A stretch of DNA of 10,563 nucleotides from Clostridiales bacterium (GCA_021205375.1 JAJPXR010000217.1:1-10563); one strand, 5' to 3'; shown: positions 1 through 7,746, numbered from the stretch's first letter. Notes: generated from the sequence alone by a model not told the origin. Numbers and translations are program-made.

Positions 1-6
1 ATGAAT

Positions 7-35
7 TTGGGGCCAGGTGCTTTACCTGACCCCAA
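7..35. other. Hairpin at left edge, possible terminator
   Basis: Two 12-base arms (7-18 and 24-35) flank a 5-nt loop. They pair fully except for one position, which is a C-A mismatch on the plus strand but a G-U wobble on the minus strand. Neither side has a clean U-run: CATTTATTAT follows on the plus strand. It may end a gene left of the window or be a leftover repeat; I cannot tell which. Confidence 0.35.
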
Positions 36-70
36 CATTTATTATAGAACCAACAAAAGTAAGACAATAT

Positions 71-107
71 AGGGCCGTACCACAGCAGAGGTTGTGGTAC
101 GGCCTTT
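71..107 (+). terminator. Hairpin, possible terminator of a gene left of the window
   Basis: A perfect 12-bp stem (73-84 with 93-104) encloses an 8-nt loop and extends by an A-U and a G-U pair. TTTGATGTTGTT follows on the plus strand, which is a short, weak U-tract. On the minus strand the hairpin is followed by CTATATTGTC, so it is a poorer terminator for the gene ending at 254. The stem is strong; the terminator role is inferred. Confidence 0.4.
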
Positions 108-120
108 GATGTTGTTGAAA

Positions 121-178
121 CCCCTCCGCCACCGCCTAAAGGCGGTGGCCCTCCTCCCCTTTCAGGGGAGGCAAGGGG
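121..178. repeat. GC-rich double-hairpin intergenic repeat
   Basis: Two adjacent perfect hairpins are visible: 129-136 pairs with 141-148 (8 bp, TAAA loop), and 153-160 pairs with 164-171 (8 bp, TTC loop). CCCCT at 121-125 can pair with AGGGG at 174-178 to close both into a three-way junction. Elements with this look, a GC-rich palindrome followed by a CCTCCCC...GGGGAGG hairpin, are to my knowledge dispersed between genes in Oscillospiraceae genomes. Only one copy lies in this window, so calling it a repeat rests on resemblance. Confidence 0.5.
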
Positions 179-253
179 GGAAAGTGCTTGGTGATTTGTG
201 TGTGCAATCACTCAAAAAACACATTTTTATGCGTACATGCTTGATGTTAAAAA

Positions 254-2008
254 CTATTCAACGGTCAATTCTGTGGCGGAGAGGATAGACGTGCTTTCAC
301 CCTCCTCCGGAACCTCGTAGGTGATGGTCACCTGGTCGCCCTCGTTGAGGATGACCGCCTCCTCCGCTTGGGCGGCGCTGATGGCATAGTAGCTGTCGCC
401 GTCCTCCAGCCGGAGGTAATAATAGGTGTCGCCGCCAATGACTGCGGAGCGGATTTCCTCAACAGTGCCGGAGACAGTGGCGGTGTCCGCGACGACCTCC
501 TCCACAGGGTCCTCCACGTTGATGCCGTTTTGAAGCAGCAGCGTCTCATAGTTGGCCTGGCACTCGGCCACGGTGGAGCCAGTGGCCGTCACCTGGTAAT
601 CGGACACGTTGACCATGGCGTACATCTTCACCAGGGCGGCGCTGTCCTTCAGCGCCATAAAGTAGGTGGGTTGGTCGGAGATGTTCAGCAGGATGGGGAA
701 GGTGGCGGAGTAGTTCAGGTGTTGCACCGCGCCCTCGGCACTGCTCATGGCGGAGTACTCCTCCGCGCCGGTGATGTTGTAATACTTGGCCTCCTTGGTG
801 CGCTGGTTCACCAGGATAAAGCCCACGTTGGACTCGTCCGAACCGGCAGAGGTGACGCCGGTGTACATATACACATCGTCGTTCAGGGCGATGTAGTTAT
901 AGCCCTCGGTGGTGGTGGTGACGCCCTTCTGGCCCAGCCAACTGTTCAGCCAGCCGTTGATCAGCGCGCCCCGGTAGTTGTACTGGGTGATGATGGTGCT
1001 GGCGCTGTACACCCGGTCCACCCAACTGGGCACTTCTTCGTAATACTCACATTCGCCGGTGATAGCGTTGACCAACACTGCGCCCTTTACGTCCACGCCG
1101 CCGAACAGCCCAATGGTCCGCACCTCGCGGGAGCAGACCCACCAGGGGTTGCCCTCGTCGTCGATCTCAAAGTTCATGTCCCCAAACATGAAGGTGGGGT
1201 AGTTGAACCGCAAATGTCGATACAGGTTCCGGTTGAAGTGTTCGCAGTCGGAGTATTTGATGCCTTCCTCCAGTTGCACCAGCTCAGCCTCCTGGGTGAC
1301 CATGTTGACCACGATATACCCCGGCAGACCCTCACTCCGGTTGTTGAACCACTTGATGATGTCGCCGTACTCCAGGGGAGAGACCCGGACGGGCTGCTGG
1401 TTGTAGTTGATCTGGGAGTAGTTGTCGCTGACCTCAAACTGAGAGACCAGGTTGGAGTTGGTGCTGATGTTGCCCAGGGCGCGTTTGCCCAGTTGAATGG
1501 CGGAGTCCTCGTCCAGCATGGGGATCTCGTTGTAGGAGATTTGCGCCACGTCCTCGGTGAAGTCGCCGGTCTCCACCTGGAGCAGGTTATAGTAGGCTTT
1601 CGCGTGGAAAATGGGCATGGAGATGAGAGAACCCACCAGGCCCACCGCCATGCACAGGGCGATGGCGACCACGGGGGCGCTCATGATGTCCCGGATGCCG
1701 TGGGTGAATGCCGTTGTCTGTTTGTGGACGGAGAAGCCCCGGTTGATGTGGATGACGCCGTTGCCGTCCTGCTCAAAGAGGGGTTCCGAACTGGCCCGCT
1801 CCTCCTGCCGCTCCTTCTTGACCGGGGAGAGGATGGTCCGGGCCAGCAGGAAGATGACGCACAGCACAATGATGAAGGCATACAGGTCGTAGGACTTGGG
1901 ATTCAGCGGCGGCAGCGCCACATAGTAGTACACCGCGCCCAGAACGATTGTGACCAAAAGGCTTTTCAGGGTCGTTGCGAGGGGTGTCTTAGGGGATTTG
2001 TTGTTCAC
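254..2008 (-). CDS. Three-helix membrane protein with large extracytoplasmic domain, function unknown
   Basis: I do not recognise this 584-residue protein as a named family. I chose the GTG start at 2006-2008 because AAAGGAGG (2017-2024) sits 8 nt upstream; an in-frame ATG at 2054-2056 has no comparable site. Hydrophobic segments lie at about residues 17-32, 42-60 and 112-134. A Lys/Arg/Glu-rich loop (61-111) follows the second, so by the positive-inside rule that loop is cytoplasmic and residues 135-584 lie outside. The outer part is rich in Tyr, Asn and acidic residues and contains recurring beta-strand-like stretches of the form 'GYIVVNMVTQEAEL', 'GAVLVNAITGECEYY' and 'GFILVNQRTKEAKYY', which suggests a repeated fold. 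The last 73 residues (512-584) alternate strands and one helix in a way that could be an OB-fold. It is transcribed alone from its own promoter, divergent from the methyltransferase gene. A cell-envelope role is only a guess. Confidence 0.85.
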   Translation of the reverse strand: MNNKSPKTPLATTLKSLLVTIVLGAVYYYVALPPLNPKSYDLYAFIIVLCVIFLLARTILSPVKKERQEERASSEPLFEQDGNGVIHINRGFSVHKQTTAFTHGIRDIMSAPVVAIALCMAVGLVGSLISMPIFHAKAYYNLLQVETGDFTEDVAQISYNEIPMLDEDSAIQLGKRALGNISTNSNLVSQFEVSDNYSQINYNQQPVRVSPLEYGDIIKWFNNRSEGLPGYIVVNMVTQEAELVQLEEGIKYSDCEHFNRNLYRHLRFNYPTFMFGDMNFEIDDEGNPWWVCSREVRTIGLFGGVDVKGAVLVNAITGECEYYEEVPSWVDRVYSASTIITQYNYRGALINGWLNSWLGQKGVTTTTEGYNYIALNDDVYMYTGVTSAGSDESNVGFILVNQRTKEAKYYNITGAEEYSAMSSAEGAVQHLNYSATFPILLNISDQPTYFMALKDSAALVKMYAMVNVSDYQVTATGSTVAECQANYETLLLQNGINVEDPVEEVVADTATVSGTVEEIRSAVIGGDTYYYLRLEDGDSYYAISAAQAEEAVILNEGDQVTITYEVPEEGESTSILSATELTVE

Positions 2009-2095
2009 AGAGAACGCCTCCTTTGTGTTAGCTGTTCGATTTCGGTTGGTGTACATAACGAGCTGCTAACGGCTAATAGCTTATCGCTTAAATCA

Positions 2096-2124
2096 AGTGT
2101 ACCACAGCTTGATGGGAAAGGCAA
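2096..2124 (-). promoter_or_regulatory. Promoter of the membrane protein gene
   Basis: On the minus strand, TTGCCT (2119-2124) and TACACT (2096-2101) are exactly 17 nt apart, with a TGn extension before the -10 box. Each hexamer matches consensus at 4 of 6 positions. Transcription would start near 2089, leaving a leader of about 80 nt before the GTG start. Part of that leader (about 2060-2090) is built of degenerate GCTAA/TTAGC-like units. Confidence 0.5.
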
Positions 2125-2159
2125 ACGATTCCCGGCGTTTTTGGAAAATTCCTTCGGTG

Positions 2160-2189
2160 CTGGCAAAGGGCTGCTCGGTGTGGTATACT
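2160..2189 (+). promoter_or_regulatory. Promoter of the RNA methyltransferase gene
   Basis: TATACT (2184-2189) is a 5/6 match to the -10 consensus and is preceded by TGG, an extended -10. CTGGCA (2160-2165) 18 nt upstream is a 4/6 -35 match. The predicted start near 2196 leaves a 5' leader of about 24 nt. It faces away from the minus-strand promoter at 2096-2124; the two are only about 35 bp apart. Confidence 0.55.
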
Positions 2190-2219
2190 GGAGGAAATAT
2201 CGAAGGAGAAGCGTGGACT

Positions 2220-3059
2220 ATGGCAAACATCATTGAGATCACAGACCTGTCCGACCCGGCGCTGGACCTGTTCCTCCGGCTGACCGAGGCCCAACTGCGG
2301 AACCGGCTGGAGCCGGAGAAGGGGGTCTTTATCGCGGAAAGCCCCAAGGTCATCCGCCGGGCGCTGGAGGCCGGGTGCCAGCCGGTGGCTTTTTTGATGG
2401 AGCGGCGGCACATCCAGGGTCAGGCCAGGGAGTTGCTGGAGCGCTGCGGCGACATTCCGGTGTACACGGCGGACCGGGAGGTGCTGGCCGGGCTGACCGG
2501 CTACCAACTGACAAGGGGTATCCTCTGCGCCATGCGCCGCCCCAAATTGCCCACTGTGGAGGAGCTGTGCGGCAACGCCCATCGGGTGGCGGTGCTGGAG
2601 GGCATTGTGGACGCCACCAACGTGGGGGCCATCTTCCGCTCAGCGGCGGCGCTGTTCATCGACGCGGTGCTGGTGACGCCTACCTGCTGCGACCCGCTGT
2701 ACCGCAGGGCGGCGCGGGTCAGCATGGGGACGGTGTTTCAGGTGCCCTGGACCCGCATCGGGGACAATGCGGCGGACTGGCCCCACCCCGGCATGGAGCG
2801 GCTGCAAGCGCTGGGGTTTCACACTGCGGCCATGGCCCTGACCGACGACGCACTCAGCATAGAGGACCCCCAACTGCGGCAGGAGGACAAGCTGGCCATC
2901 GTCCTGGGGACGGAGGGGGACGGGCTTTCCCCTCGCACCATCGCCGGGTGCGACTACGCGGTGCAAATTCCCATGTCCCACGGTGTGGACTCGCTGAACG
3001 TGGCGGCGGCCAGCGCGGTGGCTTTTTGGGAACTGCGGCGGCGGGACGATCAGCAATGA
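2220..3059 (+). CDS. TrmH/SpoU-family RNA 2'-O-methyltransferase
   Basis: This 279-residue protein should transfer a methyl group from S-adenosylmethionine to a ribose 2'-OH in tRNA or rRNA, in the cytoplasm. The N-terminal ~100 residues resemble the SpoU substrate-binding domain ('FIAESPKVIRRALEAG'). The catalytic SPOUT domain shows all three family motifs: 'NVGAIFRSA' at 134-142 with the conserved Asn134 and Arg140, 'IVLGTEGDGLS' at 227-237, and 'IPMSHGVDSLNVAAA' at 250-264. The ATG at 2220 is preceded by AAGGAG (2203-2208), 11 nt away. An in-frame ATG at 2097 would add 41 residues unlike the family and would start upstream of the promoter, so I rejected it. The gene is monocistronic and ends before a strong terminator. 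Length is normal for RlmB/TrmH-like and YsgA-like enzymes. The target nucleotide cannot be told from the sequence. Confidence 0.93.
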   Translation: MANIIEITDLSDPALDLFLRLTEAQLRNRLEPEKGVFIAESPKVIRRALEAGCQPVAFLMERRHIQGQARELLERCGDIPVYTADREVLAGLTGYQLTRGILCAMRRPKLPTVEELCGNAHRVAVLEGIVDATNVGAIFRSAAALFIDAVLVTPTCCDPLYRRAARVSMGTVFQVPWTRIGDNAADWPHPGMERLQALGFHTAAMALTDDALSIEDPQLRQEDKLAIVLGTEGDGLSPRTIAGCDYAVQIPMSHGVDSLNVAAASAVAFWELRRRDDQQ

Positions 3060-3161
3060 GCAATGATGCAGGGGAGACGCTGGTACAGGACGGCCAAGCG
3101 TGGCGTTGCGAACGCTGCAAAATTTCCAAACAGAAAGATAACAACCACTCACACTGTACAC

Positions 3162-3197
3162 AAAAAGGCTCTCGCCCATCGGACGAGAGCCTTTTTT
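3162..3197. terminator. Bidirectional intrinsic terminator between convergent genes
   Basis: A perfect 13-bp stem pairs 3162-3174 (AAAAAGGCTCTCG) with 3184-3196 around a 9-nt loop. On the plus strand it ends in a T-run (3192-3197) and serves the methyltransferase gene. On the minus strand its complement gives a T-run right after the gatB stop codon (3199-3201) and serves the aspS-gatCAB operon. The stem begins 2 nt from that stop. Confidence 0.93.
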
Positions 3198-3198
3198 G

Positions 3199-4635
3199 TT
3201 ACAATTCCGTGAGTTTTTTGTTCAGCGTCTGGCTGACCACTTTGGGGTCGCCCTTGCCCTTGAGGGCCTTCATACACTGGCCCATCAGGAAGCCGGAGGC
3301 TTTCTTTTTGCCCGCCTTGTAGTCCGCGACAGACTGGGGATTGGCGGCGAGAACGTCGCTGACCACCTGTTCCACCAGGCCGGTGTCGTTGACCTGCTCC
3401 AGGCCGTGAGCCTTCACATAGGCGTCGATGTCGCCGTTGTCGTCGAACACAGCCCGGAACACCTTGACGGCGGTGTTGCGGTTCAGCTTGCCCTGGTTCA
3501 CCAGGCCGATGAGGTGGGCCAGCGCCTCCGGCGCGAACACCACCTGCTTGATATCTAGGCTCTTTTCCTTCAGCTCCCGCAGCACCTCGCCCTGGATCCA
3601 GTCGCTGGCCTGCTTGGGAGCGGCGCCCGCCGCCACCGTGTCCTCGAAGTAGGTGGCCATGGCGCGGGTGTCGGTGAGCAGGGTGGCGTCCTTCTCGGAG
3701 AGGCCCCACTCCCGCTGGTAGCGCTCCCGCTTGGCGGGGGCCATCTCCGGCATGGAGACCCGGAGGCTGTCCAGATAGCTGTCTGTCAGCTCCATGGGCG
3801 GGATGTCTGGCTCCGGGAAATACCGGTAGTCCTGGGCGTTCTCCTTGGAGCGCATGGAGATGGTGGCGTCCTTGTTGTCGTCCCAGCGGCGGGTCTCCTG
3901 AATCACCCGCTTGTGGTCCATTTCAATCAGCTCTTCCTGCCGCCGTGCCTCATACGCGATGGCGCGGGAGATGGCTTTGAAGGAGTTCAGGTTCTTCATC
4001 TCGGTGCGGGTGCCTAGTTCCGTGCTGCCCTGGGGCCGGACGGAGAGGTTCACGTCGCAGCGAAGGCTACCCTCCTGCATTTTGCAGTCAGAGACGCCCA
4101 GGTATTCCAGCGTAGAGCGCAGCTTCTCCAGATAGGCGATGACCTCGTCCCCGGAGCGGAAGTCCGGCTCGGTGACGATCTCGATCAGCGGTACGCCGCA
4201 GCGGTTGTAGTCCGCTCTGGTCTGGTCGATCCAGTTGTCGTGGACCAGCTTGCCCGCGTCCTCCTCCATGTGCAGCTCGTGGATGCGAATGACCTTCTCC
4301 TCGCTGCCCACCTGAATGGACACCTTACCGTTGCGTCCGATGGGCAGGTAGAGCTGGGACACCTGGTAGGCTTTGGGCAGGTCGGGGTAAAAGTAGTTCT
4401 TCCGGTCGAATTTGCAGTACTGCGTCACCTCGCAGTTCAGGGCCAGAGATGCCTTGGCAGCGTATTCCAGCACCTTTTTGTTCATCACCGGCAGGCTTCC
4501 CGGCATACCGGTGCAGACCGGGCAGACGTGGGTGTTGGGGTCGCCGCCAAAGGCGGTGGTGCAGGAGCAGAAAATTTTGGTTTTCGTGGCCAGCTCCACA
4601 TGGGTCTCCAGGCCGATTACCACTTCCCAGTTCAT
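3199..4635 (-). CDS. gatB: Asp-tRNA(Asn)/Glu-tRNA(Gln) amidotransferase subunit B
   Basis: GatB is the tRNA-binding and kinase subunit of the GatCAB amidotransferase. It phosphorylates the mischarged Asp or Glu on the tRNA so that ammonia from GatA can convert it to Asn or Gln. The 478 residues are full length. Visible marks are the zinc-site cysteines C23, C25, C38 and C41 (FCSC...CPVC), 'YPDLPK' at 83-88, 'HMEEDAGKL' at 122-130, 'ETRRWDD' at 247-253, and 'YRYFPEPD' at 270-277. The helical tail and YqeY-like domain (about 325-478) includes 'GKKKASGFLMGQ'. Its ATG overlaps the gatA stop codon by 4 bp (ATGA), with GGAGG about 10 nt upstream inside gatA, so translation of the two is probably coupled. 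It is the last gene of the T-box-controlled operon. Confidence 0.98.
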   Translation of the reverse strand: MNWEVVIGLETHVELATKTKIFCSCTTAFGGDPNTHVCPVCTGMPGSLPVMNKKVLEYAAKASLALNCEVTQYCKFDRKNYFYPDLPKAYQVSQLYLPIGRNGKVSIQVGSEEKVIRIHELHMEEDAGKLVHDNWIDQTRADYNRCGVPLIEIVTEPDFRSGDEVIAYLEKLRSTLEYLGVSDCKMQEGSLRCDVNLSVRPQGSTELGTRTEMKNLNSFKAISRAIAYEARRQEELIEMDHKRVIQETRRWDDNKDATISMRSKENAQDYRYFPEPDIPPMELTDSYLDSLRVSMPEMAPAKRERYQREWGLSEKDATLLTDTRAMATYFEDTVAAGAAPKQASDWIQGEVLRELKEKSLDIKQVVFAPEALAHLIGLVNQGKLNRNTAVKVFRAVFDDNGDIDAYVKAHGLEQVNDTGLVEQVVSDVLAANPQSVADYKAGKKKASGFLMGQCMKALKGKGDPKVVSQTLNKKLTEL

Positions 4636-6104
4636 TCCTTCGCACCTCCCACAGGGGTTTTCTGATGATAGTTCGTGTCCTGCTGGTAGGCGTAAGCCGC
4701 GTCCAGCACCTTCTGCTCGCCCAGGGCGGGGCCGATGAGCTGCGCGCCGATGGGCAGGCCGTTTTTGTCCAGACCGCAGGGCATGGAGAGGCCCGGCAGC
4801 CCCGCCAGGTTCACGGAGACGGTGTAAATGTCGCTGAGGTACATTTGCAGGGGGTTGGACAGGCTCTCCCCCAGCTTGGGCGCGGTGGTGGGGGCCACCG
4901 GCATCAAAATCAGGTCGTACTTGGAGAAGGCGTCGTCAAAGGCGCTCTTGATGACCGCCTTCACCTGGAGGGCCTTGTTGTAGTAGGCGTCGTAGTAGCC
5001 GGTGGAGAGGACGAAGGTGCCCAGCAAAATCCGACGCTTGACCTCGCTGCCGAAGCCCTCGGTGCGGGTCTTGTTGTAGAGGTCGGTCAAATCCTCGTAG
5101 TTCTCCGCCCGCCAGCCGTATTTCACGCCGTCGAACCGGGACAGGTTGGAGCTGGCCTCCGCTGCCGCGATGATATAGTAGGTGGGGACCACGTACTCCA
5201 TGATGGGCAGCCGGAACTCCTCGATTTCCGCCCCGCGCCCTTTCAGCACGTCGGCCACGGACAGGACGGCGGCCCGTACCTCCGGGTCCAGGCCGTCCCC
5301 GAAGCAGTCCACAGGGATGCCGATCTTCTTACCGGTCAGGTCGGCGGAGAGGTTCTCCAGCAGGTGGCCGCAGGGGGCCTCCAGGGAGGTGCCGTCCCGG
5401 GGGTCTTTCCCCATGATGAGGTCCAGCACGGCGGCGCAGTCCTCCGCAGAGCGAGCCAGGGGGCCGATCTGGTCCAGAGAGGAAGCGTAGGCGATGAGGC
5501 CGTACCGGGAGACGGTGCCGTAGGTGGGTTTCATGCCGGTGACGCCGCAGTAGGAGGCGGGCTGACGGATGGAGCCGCCGGTGTCGGAGCCGAGGGCGTA
5601 CCAGCATTCCCTGTTGGCCACCGCCGCCGCCGCGCCGCCGGAGGAGCCGCCGGGGACGTGGCCCAGATTCCAGGGGTTCTTCGTGGGACCGTAGTAGGAG
5701 GTCTCGGTGGTGGACCCCATGGCGAACTCGTCCATGTTCAGCTTGCCCAGGTTGACGGAACCGGCCTTTTGCAGCCGCTCCATCACCGTGGCCTGATAGG
5801 GGGGCTTGAAGTCCCCCATGATTTTGGAGGCGCAGGTGGTCTTGACCCCCAGGGTGCAGATGTTGTCCTTGATGGCGGCGGGGACCCCGGCCAGGGGGCC
5901 GGACAGTTCCCCGGCCCGGAGCCTGGCCTGCACCTGCTCCGCTTCCCGCAGCGCTTCCTCTTCCAAAACGGTGATGAAGGCGTTGTTGTCCGGGTTGGCG
6001 GCGGAAATGGCGTCCAGGGCCGTCCGGGTGGCCTCCTTGACGCTGACCTCACCGGAGGCGATGAGCCGCCCCAGCTCCAGGGCGGAATAGTCCAATAAAC
6101 TCAT
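4632..6104 (-). CDS. gatA: Asp-tRNA(Asn)/Glu-tRNA(Gln) amidotransferase subunit A
   Basis: GatA is the glutaminase subunit: an amidase-signature enzyme that frees ammonia from glutamine and passes it to GatB. All three catalytic residues are in place: Lys79 in 'AAIKDN', Ser154 in 'PGGSSGGAAAAVA' and Ser178 in 'GSDTGGSIRQPA'. These numbers match the Lys-Ser-Ser triad I recall for Staphylococcus aureus GatA. The 490 residues are normal length with no sign of damage. The ATG (6102-6104) has GGAGGAG just upstream, overlapping the end of gatC, and the gap to gatC is 13 nt. The stop codon overlaps the gatB start. It works only as part of the GatCAB heterotrimer in the cytoplasm. Confidence 0.98.
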   Translation of the reverse strand: MSLLDYSALELGRLIASGEVSVKEATRTALDAISAANPDNNAFITVLEEEALREAEQVQARLRAGELSGPLAGVPAAIKDNICTLGVKTTCASKIMGDFKPPYQATVMERLQKAGSVNLGKLNMDEFAMGSTTETSYYGPTKNPWNLGHVPGGSSGGAAAAVANRECWYALGSDTGGSIRQPASYCGVTGMKPTYGTVSRYGLIAYASSLDQIGPLARSAEDCAAVLDLIMGKDPRDGTSLEAPCGHLLENLSADLTGKKIGIPVDCFGDGLDPEVRAAVLSVADVLKGRGAEIEEFRLPIMEYVVPTYYIIAAAEASSNLSRFDGVKYGWRAENYEDLTDLYNKTRTEGFGSEVKRRILLGTFVLSTGYYDAYYNKALQVKAVIKSAFDDAFSKYDLILMPVAPTTAPKLGESLSNPLQMYLSDIYTVSVNLAGLPGLSMPCGLDKNGLPIGAQLIGPALGEQKVLDAAYAYQQDTNYHQKTPVGGAKE

Positions 6105-6117
6105 GTGGCGCTCCTCC

Positions 6118-6405
6118 TCAGTCTACGGTTTTGGGGACCAAAAAGGCCGTGTCGTCGTGGGCGGGGGCGTTGGAGAGCAGGGCGGCGCGGCCGCCGAAGT
6201 CCTCCACCACGTCCTCCCGCAGCACGTTCTTCACCGGGAAGGTGTGGCTCATCGGCTCGATGTCGCTGGTGTCCAGCCGGTTGAGGATGTCCATATAGCC
6301 GATGATCTGCTCCAGCTCCCCGGCCATTTTGACCTTCTCCTCCTCCGGCAGCTTGAGCCGGGAGAGAACGGAGACATAATCCACCAGTTCTGTGGTAATT
6401 TTCAT
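6118..6405 (-). CDS. gatC: Asp-tRNA(Asn)/Glu-tRNA(Gln) amidotransferase subunit C
   Basis: GatC is the small subunit that wraps around GatA and GatB and holds the complex together; it has no active site. The 95 residues are the usual size. The N-terminal helical part ('VSVLSRLKLPEEEKVKMAGE'), the 'LDTSDIEPMSHTFPVKNVLR' stretch and the 'NAPAHDD...FLVPKTVD' tail are typical. The ATG has AAAGGAG (complement of 6414-6420) 8 nt upstream. It lies 18 nt after the aspS stop and 13 nt before gatA, so it is clearly within one transcript with them. Confidence 0.97.
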   Translation of the reverse strand: MKITTELVDYVSVLSRLKLPEEEKVKMAGELEQIIGYMDILNRLDTSDIEPMSHTFPVKNVLREDVVEDFGGRAALLSNAPAHDDTAFLVPKTVD

Positions 6406-6423
6406 AATAACGGCTCCTTTCCG

Positions 6424-7746
6424 TTACGGCTCCAGCCGGGACAAATCTCTGGGGAACAGGCTGGCATAACGGACGTTGTCCAGCCCGCAGAGCTTCATGG
6501 TCAGCCGCTCCAGGCCGATGCCCAGGCCGCCGTGGGGCGGCATACCGTGCTTGTGGATCATCAGGTAGCTCTGGAACTCGTCGGGGTTCATCCGCTTGGC
6601 CTTCATCTTGGCCACCTGCTGGTCGTAGTCGTGGATGCGCTGGCCGCCGGTGGTGACTTCCATGCCCCGGAACAGCAGGTCAAAGGAGAGGGTGTACCGG
6701 GGGTCGTCGGGGTCGTCCATGGCGTAGAAGGGGCGCTTCTTCACCGGGTAGTGGGTGACAAAGACGAAGTCCGCGTCGAACTCCTCCTTGAAGTAGCGGC
6801 CAATGTTGACCTCCTCCTCCGGCTCCAGGTCGTAGGGGTCCCGGATGGGCCGGTGGTACTTCTCCGCCGCCAGCCGCTTGGCCTCGTCGAACCGGCAGAC
6901 GGGGATCTGGTCCACCTGGGGCAGTTCCACCCCCAGCCGGTCCAGGTCGGCGCTGTACTCCTCCGCCAGCAGCTTCACCGCCCGTTTCAGGAAGCCTGCT
7001 TCCATCTCCATCACGTCCTGGAAGGAGTCGATATACCCCATCTCCAGGTCCAGGCCGGTATACTCGTTCAGATGGCGGGTGGTGTTGTGCTTCTCCGCCC
7101 GGAACACCGGGCCGATCTCATACACCCGCTCAAACACGCCCACCATCATCTGCTTGTAGAACTGGGGGGACTGTGCCAGAAACGCCTTGCGGTTGAAGTA
7201 CTCCATGCGGAAGATGTTGGAGCCGCCCTCCGCCCCGGCGTGGACGATCTTGGGGGTGTGAATTTCGGTGAAGCCATGCTCGGTCAGGTGGTCCCGGAAG
7301 GCCCGGCACAGCCCTTCCTCGATTTTGAACACGCTGCGGCGTTTCAGGTTCCGCAGCACCACCGGGCGCAGGGGCAGCTCGGTGTCCATGTTCAGCTTGA
7401 GCTTGTATTTGTTCACCGGGACGGGCATGGGGGCCGCCGGGGTGGTCAAAATCCGAAAAGACTCCACTGCCAGCTCGTACCCGCCGGGAGCGCGCTCGTC
7501 GGCGCGCACCAGACCGATGAGCACCACGGTACACTCCTCCTGGAGGCCGCTCAGGTCCAGGTCGCCGTCGCAGACGCATTGCAGCGCCCCGTCCCGCATC
7601 CGCAGGGTCAGGAAGGTCATGCCGCCCATGGGCCGCAGGGCGTGGACCGCGCCGTGGACGGTCACGTTCTCCCCCAGGTGACTGCCGTCCAGCACCTGGG
7701 CACAGGTCAGGTCGCTTCGCTCCAGCTTGCCGCTGAGAAATTCCAT
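6424..7746 (-). CDS. aspS: Archaeal-type, probably non-discriminating aspartyl-tRNA synthetase (Asp/Asn)
   Basis: This class II synthetase of 440 residues is the short archaeal/eukaryotic type and lacks the GAD insertion of the ~590-residue bacterial AspRS. An N-terminal OB-fold that reads the anticodon covers about 25-105. The catalytic core has motif 2 at 215-228 ('FRAEKHNTTRHLNE') and motif 3 at 407-415 ('GLGIGLERL'). By eye, His35 and Pro87 align with Trp26 and Lys85 of the Thermococcus enzyme, residues linked to rejecting tRNA(Asn). Having His and Pro there is the pattern described for non-discriminating enzymes, so it should make both Asp-tRNA(Asp) and Asp-tRNA(Asn). Being first in the operon with gatCAB, which repairs the latter, supports this. 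I chose the ATG at 7744-7746 (AAAGGA 11 nt upstream). An in-frame ATG at 7756-7758 overlaps that ribosome binding site, and a GTG at 7750-7752 is also possible. A related but less likely reading is an AsnRS-like paralogue. Confidence 0.93.
   Translation of the reverse strand: MEFLSGKLERSDLTCAQVLDGSHLGENVTVHGAVHALRPMGGMTFLTLRMRDGALQCVCDGDLDLSGLQEECTVVLIGLVRADERAPGGYELAVESFRILTTPAAPMPVPVNKYKLKLNMDTELPLRPVVLRNLKRRSVFKIEEGLCRAFRDHLTEHGFTEIHTPKIVHAGAEGGSNIFRMEYFNRKAFLAQSPQFYKQMMVGVFERVYEIGPVFRAEKHNTTRHLNEYTGLDLEMGYIDSFQDVMEMEAGFLKRAVKLLAEEYSADLDRLGVELPQVDQIPVCRFDEAKRLAAEKYHRPIRDPYDLEPEEEVNIGRYFKEEFDADFVFVTHYPVKKRPFYAMDDPDDPRYTLSFDLLFRGMEVTTGGQRIHDYDQQVAKMKAKRMNPDEFQSYLMIHKHGMPPHGGLGIGLERLTMKLCGLDNVRYASLFPRDLSRLEP

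Noticed and set aside
191..211. GTGATT...AATCAC hairpin as the terminator of the membrane protein gene.
   Set aside because: The stem is only 6 bp with a 9-nt loop, and no U-run follows on the minus strand.
2009..2056. Extending the membrane protein to the ATG at 2054-2056.
   Set aside because: The only good ribosome binding site (2017-2024) lies inside this extension and is correctly spaced for the GTG at 2006-2008.
368..2236. A 622-codon open frame on the plus strand opposite the membrane protein gene, and similar long frames at 4449-6098 and 6103-7902 (plus) and 8479-9930 (minus).
   Set aside because: They mirror real genes in high-GC DNA. Their translations are biased to Gly, Val, His, Gln and Ala, show no domains, and have no fitting ribosome binding sites.
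3095..3125. GCGTT-GCG-AACGC hairpin after the methyltransferase gene.
   Set aside because: It has a 5-bp stem with no U-run, and a far stronger terminator lies about 50 bp downstream.
3056..3322. An ATG overlapping the methyltransferase stop (ATGA) opens a frame starting MSNDAGETLVQDG with a WRCERC motif.
   Set aside because: It reads straight through the strong terminator at 3162-3197 and into antisense gatB, so no natural end exists and the CxxC is probably chance.
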